From: Pseudomonas baltica
Lineage (GTDB): Bacteria; Pseudomonadota; Gammaproteobacteria; Pseudomonadales; Pseudomonadaceae
Reading direction: 5' to 3'
Assembly: GCF_014235765.1 (NCBI RefSeq)
Contig: NZ_JACMYH010000001.1
Coordinates: forward strand, 1,612,001-1,676,000
Length of the DNA stretch: 64,000 nt
A program made the position numbers and the translations under genes. Of the stretch, positions 1 through 7,701 are shown piece by piece; position 1 is the first letter of the stretch, and the number at the start of each line of letters is the position of its first letter. The notes under the pieces were generated by a model. The model ran no database searches. It was not told the origin of the DNA and saw nothing but the letters and a program-made list of their open reading frames with translations.

Positions 1-86
1 CGCTGGATACCGGGCGCATCTGCGTGGCCGCCTTGAACCAAAGCAATATCGACGGCGTGATCAAGGCCATCGTCAAGGTGCTGTAA
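1..86 (+). CDS. aromatic/aspartate-type amino acid aminotransferase, C-terminal fragment
   Basis: Only the last 27 codons are in the window, in the frame that ends with TAA at 84-86. The peptide contains DTGRICVAALNQSNID, which resembles the C-terminal strand of class I aromatic/aspartate aminotransferases (TyrB/AspC family), where the Gly-Arg pair lies near the substrate-binding end of the small domain. These PLP enzymes move amino groups between aromatic amino acids or aspartate and 2-oxoglutarate. The assignment rests on this short tail, so the exact substrate class cannot be given. Confidence 0.6.
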   Translation, partial: LDTGRICVAALNQSNIDGVIKAIVKVL

Positions 87-146
87 CAACCTTGTTAAGG
101 GGAAGGCTTGACTTCCCCTTAACAATCAGTAACATACGCAGCAGAT

Positions 147-222
147 TCCGCGATAGCTCAGTTGGTAGAGCAAATGACTGTTAATCATTGGGTCCCTGGT
201 TCGAGTCCAGGTCGTGGAGCCA
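147..222 (+). tRNA. tRNA-Asn (GTT)
   Basis: A 76-nt cloverleaf starting TCCGCGATAGCTC and ending with an encoded CCA. The anticodon loop reads CTGTTAA, giving anticodon GTT at 180-182. The T-loop GGTTCGAGTCC is canonical. Acceptor bases TCCGCGA pair with TCGTGGA with one wobble. GTT tRNAs are substrates for queuosine modification, whose precursor genes queC and queE are also in this window. Confidence 0.97.
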
Positions 223-234
223 GATTCTGAAACA

Positions 235-258
235 AGCCCCTCATCGCAGGGGCTTTTT
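235..258 (+). terminator. Rho-independent terminator after tRNA-Asn
   Basis: The stem AGCCCC/GGGGCT encloses a short loop and is followed by a T run. It lies 12 bases after the tRNA 3' end, so it ends the tRNA-Asn transcript before the exonuclease gene. Confidence 0.85.
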
Positions 259-366
259 CATGCCTGCGTCACGGGCCACGCGCAGCGCTCATCAAGGCGC
301 ATGCCTTCGAACTTTCCCCGGCCCCACCCCCTCATAACAACACACCCATTACCTGGCCGACCTGCC

Positions 367-1377
367 ATGGATCTTGTCGTCGCTCGTCCCGAAGGTCTGT
401 ATTGCACCGCCGGCGATTTCTATATCGATCCGTGGAAGCCCGTCGAGCGCTCGGTGATCACCCACGGTCACGGCGACCACGCGCACACGGGCAATGAACA
501 CTATCTGGCCGCAGCACCGGGCGAAGGCATCCTGCGCACTCGCCTGGGCCAGGACATAAACCTGCAATTGCTCGAGTACGGTGAAGTCCTGCAGCACAAC
601 GGTGTGACCTTGAGTTTCCATCCTGCCGGACACGTACTGGGCTCGGCCCAGGTCCGCCTGGAATACAAAGGTGAGGTGTGGGTAGCCTCGGGCGACTATA
701 AGGTCGAGCCGGACGGTACGTGCGCGCCCTTCGAGCCAGTGCGCTGCCACACCTTCATCACCGAATCGACCTTCGGCCTGCCGATCTATCGCTGGCAGCC
801 GCAAGCGGAGATCTTCGAGGAAGTGAACCAGTGGTGGCGAGCCAACGCCGAGCAAGGCAAGGCCAGCGTGTTGTTCGCCTACTCCTTCGGCAAGGCCCAG
901 CGCTTGCTGCATGGCATCGACGCCAGCATCGGACCGATTCTGGCCCACGGCTCGGTCGAACCGCTGAACCGCGTCTACCGCGATGCCGGCGTCTATATTC
1001 CGGAAACCCAGTACGCCGGGGACTTCAAGAAAACCGACCCGGCACTGCGCAACGCGTTGATCATCGCCCCGCCCTCGGCCGGGGGCAGTACCTGGATGCG
1101 CCGCTTTGGTGAGTACAGCGACGCCTTCGCCAGTGGCTGGATGCGTCTGCGCGGCACCCGCCGCCGTCGCGGCGTAGATCGAGGCTTCGTGCTGTCCGAC
1201 CACGCCGACTGGCCAGGCCTGCTGTGGGCCATCGAGCAGACCGGGGCCGAGCGGGTCATGGTCACCCATGGCTCGGTAGAAGTGCTGGTGCGCTATCTGC
1301 GCGACATCGGCCTGGACGCACAGGGGTTCACCACTGAGTACGGCAATGAAGAGGAACCTCAGGAGGTCGCGTCTTGA
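367..1377 (+). CDS. ligase-associated DNA exonuclease (metallo-beta-lactamase/beta-CASP fold)
   Basis: 336 aa starting MDLVVARPEGLYC. The metal-binding signature HGHGDH (H33, H35, D37, H38) identifies a metallo-beta-lactamase nuclease. Later blocks such as SGDYKVEPDGTC, ESTFGLP and LSDHADWPGL match the mRNA-3'-processing-exonuclease-like family paired with bacterial ATP-dependent ligases. The open frame continues upstream into tRNA-Asn, but the ATG at 367 gives the family N-terminus. Its stop overlaps the ligase start (TTGA), so the two are translationally coupled and probably act together on DNA ends. It is probably cytoplasmic. Function is inferred from family and context. Confidence 0.9.
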   Translation: MDLVVARPEGLYCTAGDFYIDPWKPVERSVITHGHGDHAHTGNEHYLAAAPGEGILRTRLGQDINLQLLEYGEVLQHNGVTLSFHPAGHVLGSAQVRLEYKGEVWVASGDYKVEPDGTCAPFEPVRCHTFITESTFGLPIYRWQPQAEIFEEVNQWWRANAEQGKASVLFAYSFGKAQRLLHGIDASIGPILAHGSVEPLNRVYRDAGVYIPETQYAGDFKKTDPALRNALIIAPPSAGGSTWMRRFGEYSDAFASGWMRLRGTRRRRGVDRGFVLSDHADWPGLLWAIEQTGAERVMVTHGSVEVLVRYLRDIGLDAQGFTTEYGNEEEPQEVAS

Positions 1378-3083
1378 AAGCTTTCGCGCAGTTGTATGCC
1401 AATCTCGACGAAACCACCTCGACCAATGCCAAGCGCCAGTTTCTGGAAGATTACTTCCGTCAGGCGCAACCGGCCGATGCTGCCTGGGCGGTGTACTTCC
1501 TTTCCGGTGGCCGTCCACGGCAGCTGGTGCCGACCAAGATCCTGCGCGAGCTGGCGATCAAACTGGCGAACGTGCCCGAGTGGCTGTTCGAAGAAAGCTA
1601 TCAAGCCGTAGGTGACCTGGCCGAGACCTTCTCGCTGTTGCTGCCCGAAGCTGAGCAAAGCAGCGACGAAGGCCTGGCCTGGTGGCTGGAAAACGCCCTG
1701 TTGCCCCTGCGCGGGCTGCCGCCCGAGGAGCTCCACGCGCGCTTGCCGCCGCTGTGGGCGCAGCTGGATCGGACCAGCTTGATGCTGTGCCTGAAGCTGA
1801 TCACCGGCAGCTTTCGCGTCGGTGTGTCGAAGCTGTTGGTCACCCGCGCGCTGGCGCAGATGGCCGGTATCGACAGCAAGCGCGTCGCCCAGCGCCTGGT
1901 GGGCTACACCGATCTGTCGCACCGTCCGGTCGCCGAAAGTTACCTCAAGCTCATCGCCCAGGAATCGGCGGACGAACATGCCCAACGAGGTGGCCAGCCC
2001 TACCCGTTTTTCCTCGCCCACTCCCTGCAGCAACCGGTCGATCAGTTCGACACCTTGTTGGGCCCCAGCAGCGACTGGCAGGTGGAATGGAAGTGGGATG
2101 GGATTCGCGCCCAGCTGGTCAAGCGCGACGGGCGCCTGTGGATCTGGTCGCGCGGCGAGGAACTGGTATCGGATCGCTTCCCGGAGCTGCACTCACTGAC
2201 CGCGAGCCTGCCTGACGGTACGGTCATCGACGGTGAGATCGTGGTCTGGAAGACTCCGCCAGCAACCGATGTGGCACCTGAACATTTCAGCCTGGACGAG
2301 TCATCGAGTGCGTCGGCCGATGCACCCGCCGTGCAGCCGTTCGCCCTGCTGCAGCAGCGCATCGGCCGTAAAACCTTGAGCAAGAAAATCCTTGAGGAGA
2401 TTCCGGTGGTGGTGCTCGCCTACGATCTGCTCGAATGGGCAGGGGAAGACTGGCGCAACCGCCCGCAGCACGAACGTCGCACGCGGATGGAACAGGTCAT
2501 CGCGCAGGCCGCCGACCCCGTGCTGCGCCCCTCGCCGGTATTGACCGGCGACGATTGGCAAGACCTCGGCCGACAGCGCGAAGCGTCGCGCGCGCTGGGT
2601 GTGGAAGGCATGATGCTCAAGGCCCGCGATTCGCTGTATGGCGTCGGCCGCACCAAGGACATGGGCACCTGGTGGAAATGGAAGGTCGACCCGTTCAGCG
2701 TCGACGCGGTATTGATCTATGCCCAGGCCGGCCACGGGCGCCGGGCAAGCCTGTACAGCGATTACACGTTCGCCGTGTGGGATGGCCCACCCGAAGCGTC
2801 CGAGCGAACGCTGGTGCCGTTCGCCAAGGCCTATTCCGGATTGACCGATGAAGAAATGCGCAAGGTCGACGCGATCGTTCGCAAGACCACCGTGGAGAAG
2901 TTCGGCCCGGTGCGCAGCGTGACCCCGACGCTGGTCTTCGAATTGGGCTTCGAGGGCATTGCCTTGTCCAAGCGCCACAAAAGCGGTATTGCGGTGCGCT
3001 TCCCGCGCATGTTGCGCTGGCGCCACGACAAACCGGTGGCAGAAGCGGACAGCCTGGCGACCCTGCAGGACCTGTTGGCCTGA
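1374..3083 (+). CDS. ATP-dependent DNA ligase (ligase-associated repair type)
   Basis: 569 aa with a TTG start that overlaps the exonuclease stop by 4 bp. The order is an N-terminal DNA-binding domain (about 1-200), then the adenylation domain with the KWDG motif, whose nucleophile Lys is residue 240 (EWKWDGIRAQ), then motif IIIa-like DGEIVVW, motif IV VEGMMLKA and motif V WWKWKVDPF, then an OB-fold to the C-terminus. The enzyme forms AMP-ligase and seals DNA nicks with ATP. It is distinct from the replicative NAD-dependent LigA. In many proteobacteria this ligase and exonuclease occur with a shorter Lhr-like helicase and the endonuclease PdeM. Neither is adjacent here. Confidence 0.93.
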   Translation: MKAFAQLYANLDETTSTNAKRQFLEDYFRQAQPADAAWAVYFLSGGRPRQLVPTKILRELAIKLANVPEWLFEESYQAVGDLAETFSLLLPEAEQSSDEGLAWWLENALLPLRGLPPEELHARLPPLWAQLDRTSLMLCLKLITGSFRVGVSKLLVTRALAQMAGIDSKRVAQRLVGYTDLSHRPVAESYLKLIAQESADEHAQRGGQPYPFFLAHSLQQPVDQFDTLLGPSSDWQVEWKWDGIRAQLVKRDGRLWIWSRGEELVSDRFPELHSLTASLPDGTVIDGEIVVWKTPPATDVAPEHFSLDESSSASADAPAVQPFALLQQRIGRKTLSKKILEEIPVVVLAYDLLEWAGEDWRNRPQHERRTRMEQVIAQAADPVLRPSPVLTGDDWQDLGRQREASRALGVEGMMLKARDSLYGVGRTKDMGTWWKWKVDPFSVDAVLIYAQAGHGRRASLYSDYTFAVWDGPPEASERTLVPFAKAYSGLTDEEMRKVDAIVRKTTVEKFGPVRSVTPTLVFELGFEGIALSKRHKSGIAVRFPRMLRWRHDKPVAEADSLATLQDLLA

Positions 3084-3091
3084 CCCTTCTG

Positions 3092-3117
3092 AATGCACCG
3101 TCGAGGTGCATTTTTTT
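3092..3117 (+). terminator. Rho-independent terminator after the DNA ligase
   Basis: The stem AATGCACC/GGTGCATT with loop GTCGA is followed by a run of T. It begins about 10 bases after the ligase stop and closes the exonuclease-ligase operon. Confidence 0.88.
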
Positions 3118-3196
3118 GCCGTGGATTATTTCAGGGCATTGCTGTACCAATGACGCGCAGCGCGGACATCCAAGCGGACTCGGGCCATGGCAAAAC

Positions 3197-3212
3197 TTGC
3201 TGCCACGCGACA
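3197..3212 (-). promoter_or_regulatory. possible ArgR half-site upstream of the amino-acid ABC operon
   Basis: On the minus strand the sequence reads TGTCGCGTGGCAGCAA, which fits the Pseudomonas ArgR half-site TGTCGC-N8-AA as I remember it. It lies about 130 bp before the binding-protein start, inside a 256-bp gene-free stretch. ArgR normally uses two direct half-sites. I see no second perfect copy, so this is only a candidate. Confidence 0.35.
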
Positions 3213-3339
3213 CAACCTTGCTCAGAGCGGTCTGCACTGGGACTATGGTGCGGAAATTGCTATCAAAACGATGTCTGGCACTTGCCGGTAACGCACATCG
3301 CCCTCACCAACGCATTCAACTGGTTTTAAGGACTGCACG

Positions 3340-4122
3340 ATGAAAAAAGCATTGCTGACCCTTTCTGCTCTGGCCCTGGCGTTTTCGGCCGGCAGCGCAA
3401 TGGCCAAGGAATACAAGGAGTTGCGCTTCGGGGTCGATCCTTCCTACGCACCGTTCGAATCCAAGGCCGCCGACGGCAGCCTGGTGGGTTTCGACATCGA
3501 TCTGGGCAATGCCATCTGCAAGGAACTGAAAGTGACCTGCAAGTGGGTCGAAAGCGATTTCGACGGCATGATTCCGGGACTCAAGGCGAAGAAATTCGAT
3601 GGCGTGATTTCCTCGATGACCGTCACCCCGGCGCGGGAGAAAGTCATCGACTTCTCCAACGAACTGTTCTCAGGCCCGACTTCGTTGGTGTTCAAGAAAG
3701 GTGCAGGCCTGAGCACCGACGTGGCGTCGCTCAAGGGCAAGACCGTCGGCTACGAGCAAGGCACCATCCAGGAAGCCTATGCCAAGGCCGTGCTCGACAA
3801 GGCTGGGGTGAAAACCCAGGCCTATCAGAATCAGGACCAAGTGTACGCCGACTTGATCTCGGGTCGTCTCGACGCGTCCATCCAAGACATGCTGCAGGCC
3901 GAGCTGGGCTTCCTGAAGTCGCCACAGGGTGCTGGCTATGAAGTCAGCGACGCTATCGACAGCGAGCTGTTGCCGGCCAAGACGGCCGTGGGTATCGCCA
4001 AAGGTAACAAGGAACTCAAGGCGTTCATCGATAAAGGTATCAAAGCGTTACATGATGATGGCACCTACAGCGAAATCCAGATGAAACACTTCGGTGAGCT
4101 GAACCTGTACAGCGGTAAATAA
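3340..4122 (+). CDS. polar amino-acid ABC transporter substrate-binding protein (Lys/Arg/Orn/His type)
   Basis: 260 aa. The signal peptide MKKALLTLSALALAFSAGSAMA probably ends near residue 22, so the mature protein is periplasmic. Family 3 (HisJ/ArgT/AotJ) features are PSYAPFE and GFDIDLGNAIC near the mature N-terminus and SMTVTPAREKVIDFS in the hinge region. It should bind cationic amino acids and deliver them to the permease pair encoded next. AAGGA precedes the ATG. The sequence reads closer to the HisJ-like Pseudomonas proteins than to AotJ itself, so the exact ligand is open. Confidence 0.9.
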   Translation: MKKALLTLSALALAFSAGSAMAKEYKELRFGVDPSYAPFESKAADGSLVGFDIDLGNAICKELKVTCKWVESDFDGMIPGLKAKKFDGVISSMTVTPAREKVIDFSNELFSGPTSLVFKKGAGLSTDVASLKGKTVGYEQGTIQEAYAKAVLDKAGVKTQAYQNQDQVYADLISGRLDASIQDMLQAELGFLKSPQGAGYEVSDAIDSELLPAKTAVGIAKGNKELKAFIDKGIKALHDDGTYSEIQMKHFGELNLYSGK

Positions 4123-4138
4123 ACCCCCGCTGTGACAG

Positions 4139-4171
4139 CGCCCATTCCCGCTAGGGGATGGGCGTTTTTTT
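4139..4171 (+). terminator. intra-operon terminator/attenuator between binding protein and permease
   Basis: CGCCCAT and ATGGGCG form a stem, followed by seven T, 16 bases after the binding-protein stop and 20 bases before the first permease gene. Partial termination here would give an excess of periplasmic binding protein over membrane components, a common arrangement in ABC importer operons. Confidence 0.8.
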
Positions 4172-4191
4172 GATCGGCAAAGGCCAGATTC

Positions 4192-4920
4192 ATGTTCGAT
4201 GACCTTTTGCAGTACCTCGGGTTGTCTACGTTCAGCTTGAAGGGCTTCGGCCCGTTGCTGCTCGAGGGCACCTGGATGACCATCAAGCTTTCCCTGCTCT
4301 CGCTGCTGGTCAGCGTGGTGCTTGGTCTGATCGGCGCCAGCGCCAAGCTGTCCGGCGCCGCGGCGCTGCGCGTGCCTGCGCAGCTCTACACCACCCTGAT
4401 TCGCGGCGTGCCCGATCTGGTGCTGATGCTGCTGATTTTCTACAGCCTGCAAACCTGGCTGACCGGTATTACCGAAGCGCTGGAATGGGACTACATCGAA
4501 ATCGATCCTTTCGCCGCTGGGGTCATCACCCTGGGTTTCATCTACGGCGCCTATTTCACCGAGACCTTTCGCGGTGCCATGCTGGCAGTACCGCGCGGGC
4601 AACTCGAAGCGGCTACGGCCTATGGTCTCAAGCGCTCGCAGCGCTTTCGCTATGTGGTGTTTCCGCAGATGATGCGCTACGCCCTGCCGGGTATCGGCAA
4701 TAACTGGATGGTCATGCTCAAGGCCACGGCGCTGGTGTCCATCATCGGCCTGGCCGATCTGGTCAAGGCCGCCCAAGACGCGGGCAAGAGCACCTATCAA
4801 CTGTTCTACTTCCTGGTGCTCGCCGCGCTCATCTATCTGCTGATCACCAGTGCCTCCAATATCGCCCTGCGCTGGCTTGAACGACGCTACAGCGCGGGCA
4901 CCCGGGAGGCCCTGCGATGA
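4192..4920 (+). CDS. amino-acid ABC transporter permease (HisQ/AotQ type)
   Basis: 242 aa inner-membrane protein. The N-terminal helix region LEGTWMTIKLSLLSLLVSVVLG and the EAA loop EAATAYGLKRSQRFRYVVFPQ, which contacts the ATPase, are typical of HisQ-like permeases of polar amino-acid importers. About five membrane segments are visible. It ends in an ATGA overlap with the second permease, so the two half-channels are co-translated. Confidence 0.92.
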   Translation: MFDDLLQYLGLSTFSLKGFGPLLLEGTWMTIKLSLLSLLVSVVLGLIGASAKLSGAAALRVPAQLYTTLIRGVPDLVLMLLIFYSLQTWLTGITEALEWDYIEIDPFAAGVITLGFIYGAYFTETFRGAMLAVPRGQLEAATAYGLKRSQRFRYVVFPQMMRYALPGIGNNWMVMLKATALVSIIGLADLVKAAQDAGKSTYQLFYFLVLAALIYLLITSASNIALRWLERRYSAGTREALR

Positions 4921-5627
4921 TCGAGCTTCTTCAAGAATACTGGCGACCGTTCCTCTACTCCGACGGGCAGAACATCACCGGCCTGGCGATGACTCTGTGG
5001 CTGCTCACTGCCGCCCTGGTGATCGGCTTCGTGTTCTCGGTGCCGCTGTCGATCGCCCGGGTCTCGAATCGGCGCTGGGTCCGCTGGCCGGTGCAGTTCT
5101 ACACGTACCTGTTCCGCGGCACCCCGCTCTATATCCAGCTGCTGATCTGCTACACCGGCATCTACAGCCTGGAGGCGGTGCGTGGGCAGCCCTTGCTCAA
5201 CGACTTCTTCCGCGACGCGATGAACTGCACGGTGCTGGCATTCGCGCTGAACACCTGCGCCTACACCACGGAAATCTTCGCCGGTGCGATCCGCAGCATG
5301 AACCACGGCGAGGTCGAGGCGGCCAAGGCCTACGGCCTCAGCGGCTGGAAGCTGTACGCCTATGTGATCATGCCGTCGGCGTTGCGCCGGTCGTTGCCCT
5401 ACTACAGCAACGAAGTGATCCTCATGCTGCACTCGACCACGGTGGCGTTCACCGCCACCATCCCGGACATTCTCAAGGTCGCGCGTGACGCCAATTCGGC
5501 GACCTTCCTGACCTTCCAATCCTTCGGTATCGCCGCGCTGATCTACCTGACCGTCACCTTCGCTCTGGTCGGACTGTTTCGCCTGGCCGAACGCCGCTGG
5601 CTGGCCTTTCTCGGCCCGACGCACTAG
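4917..5627 (+). CDS. amino-acid ABC transporter permease (HisM/AotM type)
   Basis: 236 aa inner-membrane protein starting MIELLQEYWRPFLYSDG. It pairs with the preceding permease. RGTPLYIQLLICYTGIYSL is characteristic of HisM-like subunits, and EVEAAKAYGLSGWKLYAYVIMP is the EAA cytoplasmic loop. The start overlaps the upstream stop by 4 bp. The stop is 9 bp before the next gene, so the operon continues. Confidence 0.92.
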   Translation: MIELLQEYWRPFLYSDGQNITGLAMTLWLLTAALVIGFVFSVPLSIARVSNRRWVRWPVQFYTYLFRGTPLYIQLLICYTGIYSLEAVRGQPLLNDFFRDAMNCTVLAFALNTCAYTTEIFAGAIRSMNHGEVEAAKAYGLSGWKLYAYVIMPSALRRSLPYYSNEVILMLHSTTVAFTATIPDILKVARDANSATFLTFQSFGIAALIYLTVTFALVGLFRLAERRWLAFLGPTH

Positions 5628-5636
5628 GACCTGAAC

Positions 5637-6752
5637 ATGCAACACGACATTCATGAACTGCTGGCCCCGCTGCCGGGCACCGCGCGCCAGATACACAGCT
5701 TCAGCTACGGCCCGACCGGTGCCGGCAAGGTCTATATCCAAGCCTCGCTGCATGCCGACGAGCTGCCGGGGATGCTCGTCGCCTGGCACCTGCGCCAGCG
5801 CCTGGCCGAACTGGAAAGCGCCGGGCAACTGCGCTGGCAGGTCGTGGTGGTGCCCATCGCCAACCCCGCCGGGCTCGACCAGATCGTCATGGACACTCCC
5901 ATGGGCCGCTACGAGCTGGAAACCGGCGAGAACTTCAATCGCCGTTTCGTCGACCTGGCCGATCAGGTCGGGTGCGCCGTCGAGAGCCTGCTGGGCGATG
6001 ACGTTGCGCGCAATACCGCGCTGATCCGTACGCATCTGCGCGATGGGTTGAACCGGCTGCAGCCTGCCACCGCCCTGCAGTCGCAGCGCCTGACCTTGCA
6101 GCGCCTGGCGTGCGACGCCGACATGGTGCTGGACCTGCACTGCGACTTCGAAGCCGTGCAGCATCTGTACACCACGCCCGAGGCCTGGCCGCAGGTGGAG
6201 CCGCTGGCGCGCTATCTGGGCGCCCAGGCCAGCCTGCTGGCCACCGATTCGGGCGGGCAGTCGTTCGACGAGTGCTTCAGCCTGTTGTGGTGGCAGTTGC
6301 AGCAACGCTTTGGCGAGCGTTTCCCGATCGCCATGGGCAGCTTTTCGGTCACTGTCGAATTGCGCGGCCAGGGCGACGTCAATCATCCGATGGCCAGCGG
6401 CGACTGCCAGGCCATTCTCGACTACCTGGCCAGCGTCGGTGCCATCGACCGCCAGCCGGCCGCGCTGCCGGCGTTGCTCGCCGCGGCAACGCCGCTGGCT
6501 GCCGTAGAACCGGTTACAGCGCCAGTGGGTGGGCTGCTGGTGTACAGCGCGGTGCCCGGACAGTACCTGGAAGCCGACCAGTTGATCGCCGAGATCATCG
6601 ATCCGCTGAGCAATACGGTTACCCCGGTGCGCAATCGGCAGCCTGGCCTGATGTACGCCCGCTCGCTGCGGCGCATGGCCACCGCTGGCATGCTGGTGGC
6701 CCATGTCGCGGGTACCCAGGCCTGCCGCAGCGGCTATCTACTTCAACCTTGA
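5637..6752 (+). CDS. succinylglutamate desuccinylase/aspartoacylase-family hydrolase (AotO type)
   Basis: 371 aa. An M14-like zinc site is visible: HADE (H39, E42) and a downstream DLHCD with H168, the expected two-His-one-Glu set. No signal peptide is seen, so it is probably cytoplasmic. The family removes acyl groups from acyl-amino acids, for example succinylglutamate or N-acetylaspartate. It sits between the permease and ATPase genes of an amino-acid importer, as aotO does in the P. aeruginosa aot operon. Its substrate is not known. Context suggests that it hydrolyses an imported acylated or blocked amino acid, which is inference. Confidence 0.8.
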   Translation: MQHDIHELLAPLPGTARQIHSFSYGPTGAGKVYIQASLHADELPGMLVAWHLRQRLAELESAGQLRWQVVVVPIANPAGLDQIVMDTPMGRYELETGENFNRRFVDLADQVGCAVESLLGDDVARNTALIRTHLRDGLNRLQPATALQSQRLTLQRLACDADMVLDLHCDFEAVQHLYTTPEAWPQVEPLARYLGAQASLLATDSGGQSFDECFSLLWWQLQQRFGERFPIAMGSFSVTVELRGQGDVNHPMASGDCQAILDYLASVGAIDRQPAALPALLAAATPLAAVEPVTAPVGGLLVYSAVPGQYLEADQLIAEIIDPLSNTVTPVRNRQPGLMYARSLRRMATAGMLVAHVAGTQACRSGYLLQP

Positions 6753-6765
6753 GGACGTGTTGCGC

Positions 6766-7530
6766 ATGTACAAACTGACCATCGACGGCCTGCACAAGAG
6801 CTATGGCGACAACAAGGTGCTCAAGGGCGTCTCGCTCAAGGCCAGCACGGGTGACGTGATCAGCCTGATCGGCGCCAGCGGCTCGGGCAAGAGCACCTTT
6901 TTGCGCTGCATCAATTTTCTCGAGCAGCCCGACGACGGCGCCATGAGCCTGGATGGCAAGCCGATCCAGATGATCAGCGACCACGGCGGCATGCGGGTTG
7001 CCGACGCCGAAGAATTGCAGCGCCTGCGCACGCGCCTGGCCATGGTGTTCCAGCACTTCAACCTGTGGAGCCACATGACCGTGCTCGACAACATCACCAT
7101 GGCGCCACGCCGGGTGCTGGGCATCGACAAGGACGAAGCGCGGGCCCGCGCGTTGCGCTACCTGGACAAGGTCGGCTTGCCTGAGCGGGTTGCCAGCCAG
7201 TATCCAGCGTTCCTCTCCGGCGGCCAGCAGCAACGCGTGGCCATCGCTCGCGCACTGGCCATGGAACCGGAGGTCATGCTGTTCGACGAACCTACCTCGG
7301 CGCTCGACCCGGAGCTGGTGGGTGAGGTGCTGAAGGTGATCAAGGGCCTGGCCGAGGAAGGCCGGACCATGATCATGGTCACCCACGAGATGAGCTTCGC
7401 CCGCGAAGTCTCGAGCCAGGTGCTGTTCCTGCATCAGGGGCTGGTCGAGGAAGAAGGCCCGCCCTCCCAGGTGCTGGCCAATCCGAAAAGCGAACGCCTC
7501 CGGCAGTTTCTCAGCGGTAATCTCAAGTAG
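6766..7530 (+). CDS. amino-acid ABC transporter ATP-binding protein (HisP/AotP type)
   Basis: 254 aa from ATG 6766 ([14 protein letters not shown]), preceded by TTGAGGACG as Shine-Dalgarno. An in-frame upstream ATG at 6703 lies inside the hydrolase gene and is rejected. Walker [11 protein letters not shown]-loop VFQHFNLW, signature [15 protein letters not shown], Walker [13 protein letters not shown] and switch His in MVTHEMSF are all intact. It powers import by the two permeases upstream. No argR gene follows it, unlike the canonical P. aeruginosa aotJQMOP-argR operon. Confidence 0.94.
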   Translation: MYKLTIDGLHKSYGDNKVLKGVSLKASTGDVISLIGASGSGKSTFLRCINFLEQPDDGAMSLDGKPIQMISDHGGMRVADAEELQRLRTRLAMVFQHFNLWSHMTVLDNITMAPRRVLGIDKDEARARALRYLDKVGLPERVASQYPAFLSGGQQQRVAIARALAMEPEVMLFDEPTSALDPELVGEVLKVIKGLAEEGRTMIMVTHEMSFAREVSSQVLFLHQGLVEEEGPPSQVLANPKSERLRQFLSGNLK

Positions 7531-7701
7531 CCGTCAAGCGCCACCGACCTGTGGCAGTGGGTTCCACTCGCGAATGCGTCTTCGGACACTTCTCCTCCTT
7601 ATAACCGATCGTTCTAAAACTCTCGCTACCCGCCTCGGTCAGTTTCATACCTGGCCGAACTTCACTCGGCCATTCCCCAACGGAAAAACCGGTAAGGACT
7701 T

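Noticed and set aside
214-366. N-terminal extension of the exonuclease frame to 214
   Set aside because: It would start inside tRNA-Asn and cross its terminator; the family N-terminus begins at 367.
4887-6704. 605-codon minus-strand open frame opposite the permease and hydrolase genes
   Set aside because: It covers two genes with clear motifs on the plus strand; its translation is low-complexity Gln/Arg/Ala sequence.
6703-6765. Upstream ATG extending the amino-acid ABC ATPase by 21 residues
   Set aside because: It lies inside the hydrolase gene; the family N-terminus MYKL begins at 6766 with a good ribosome site.
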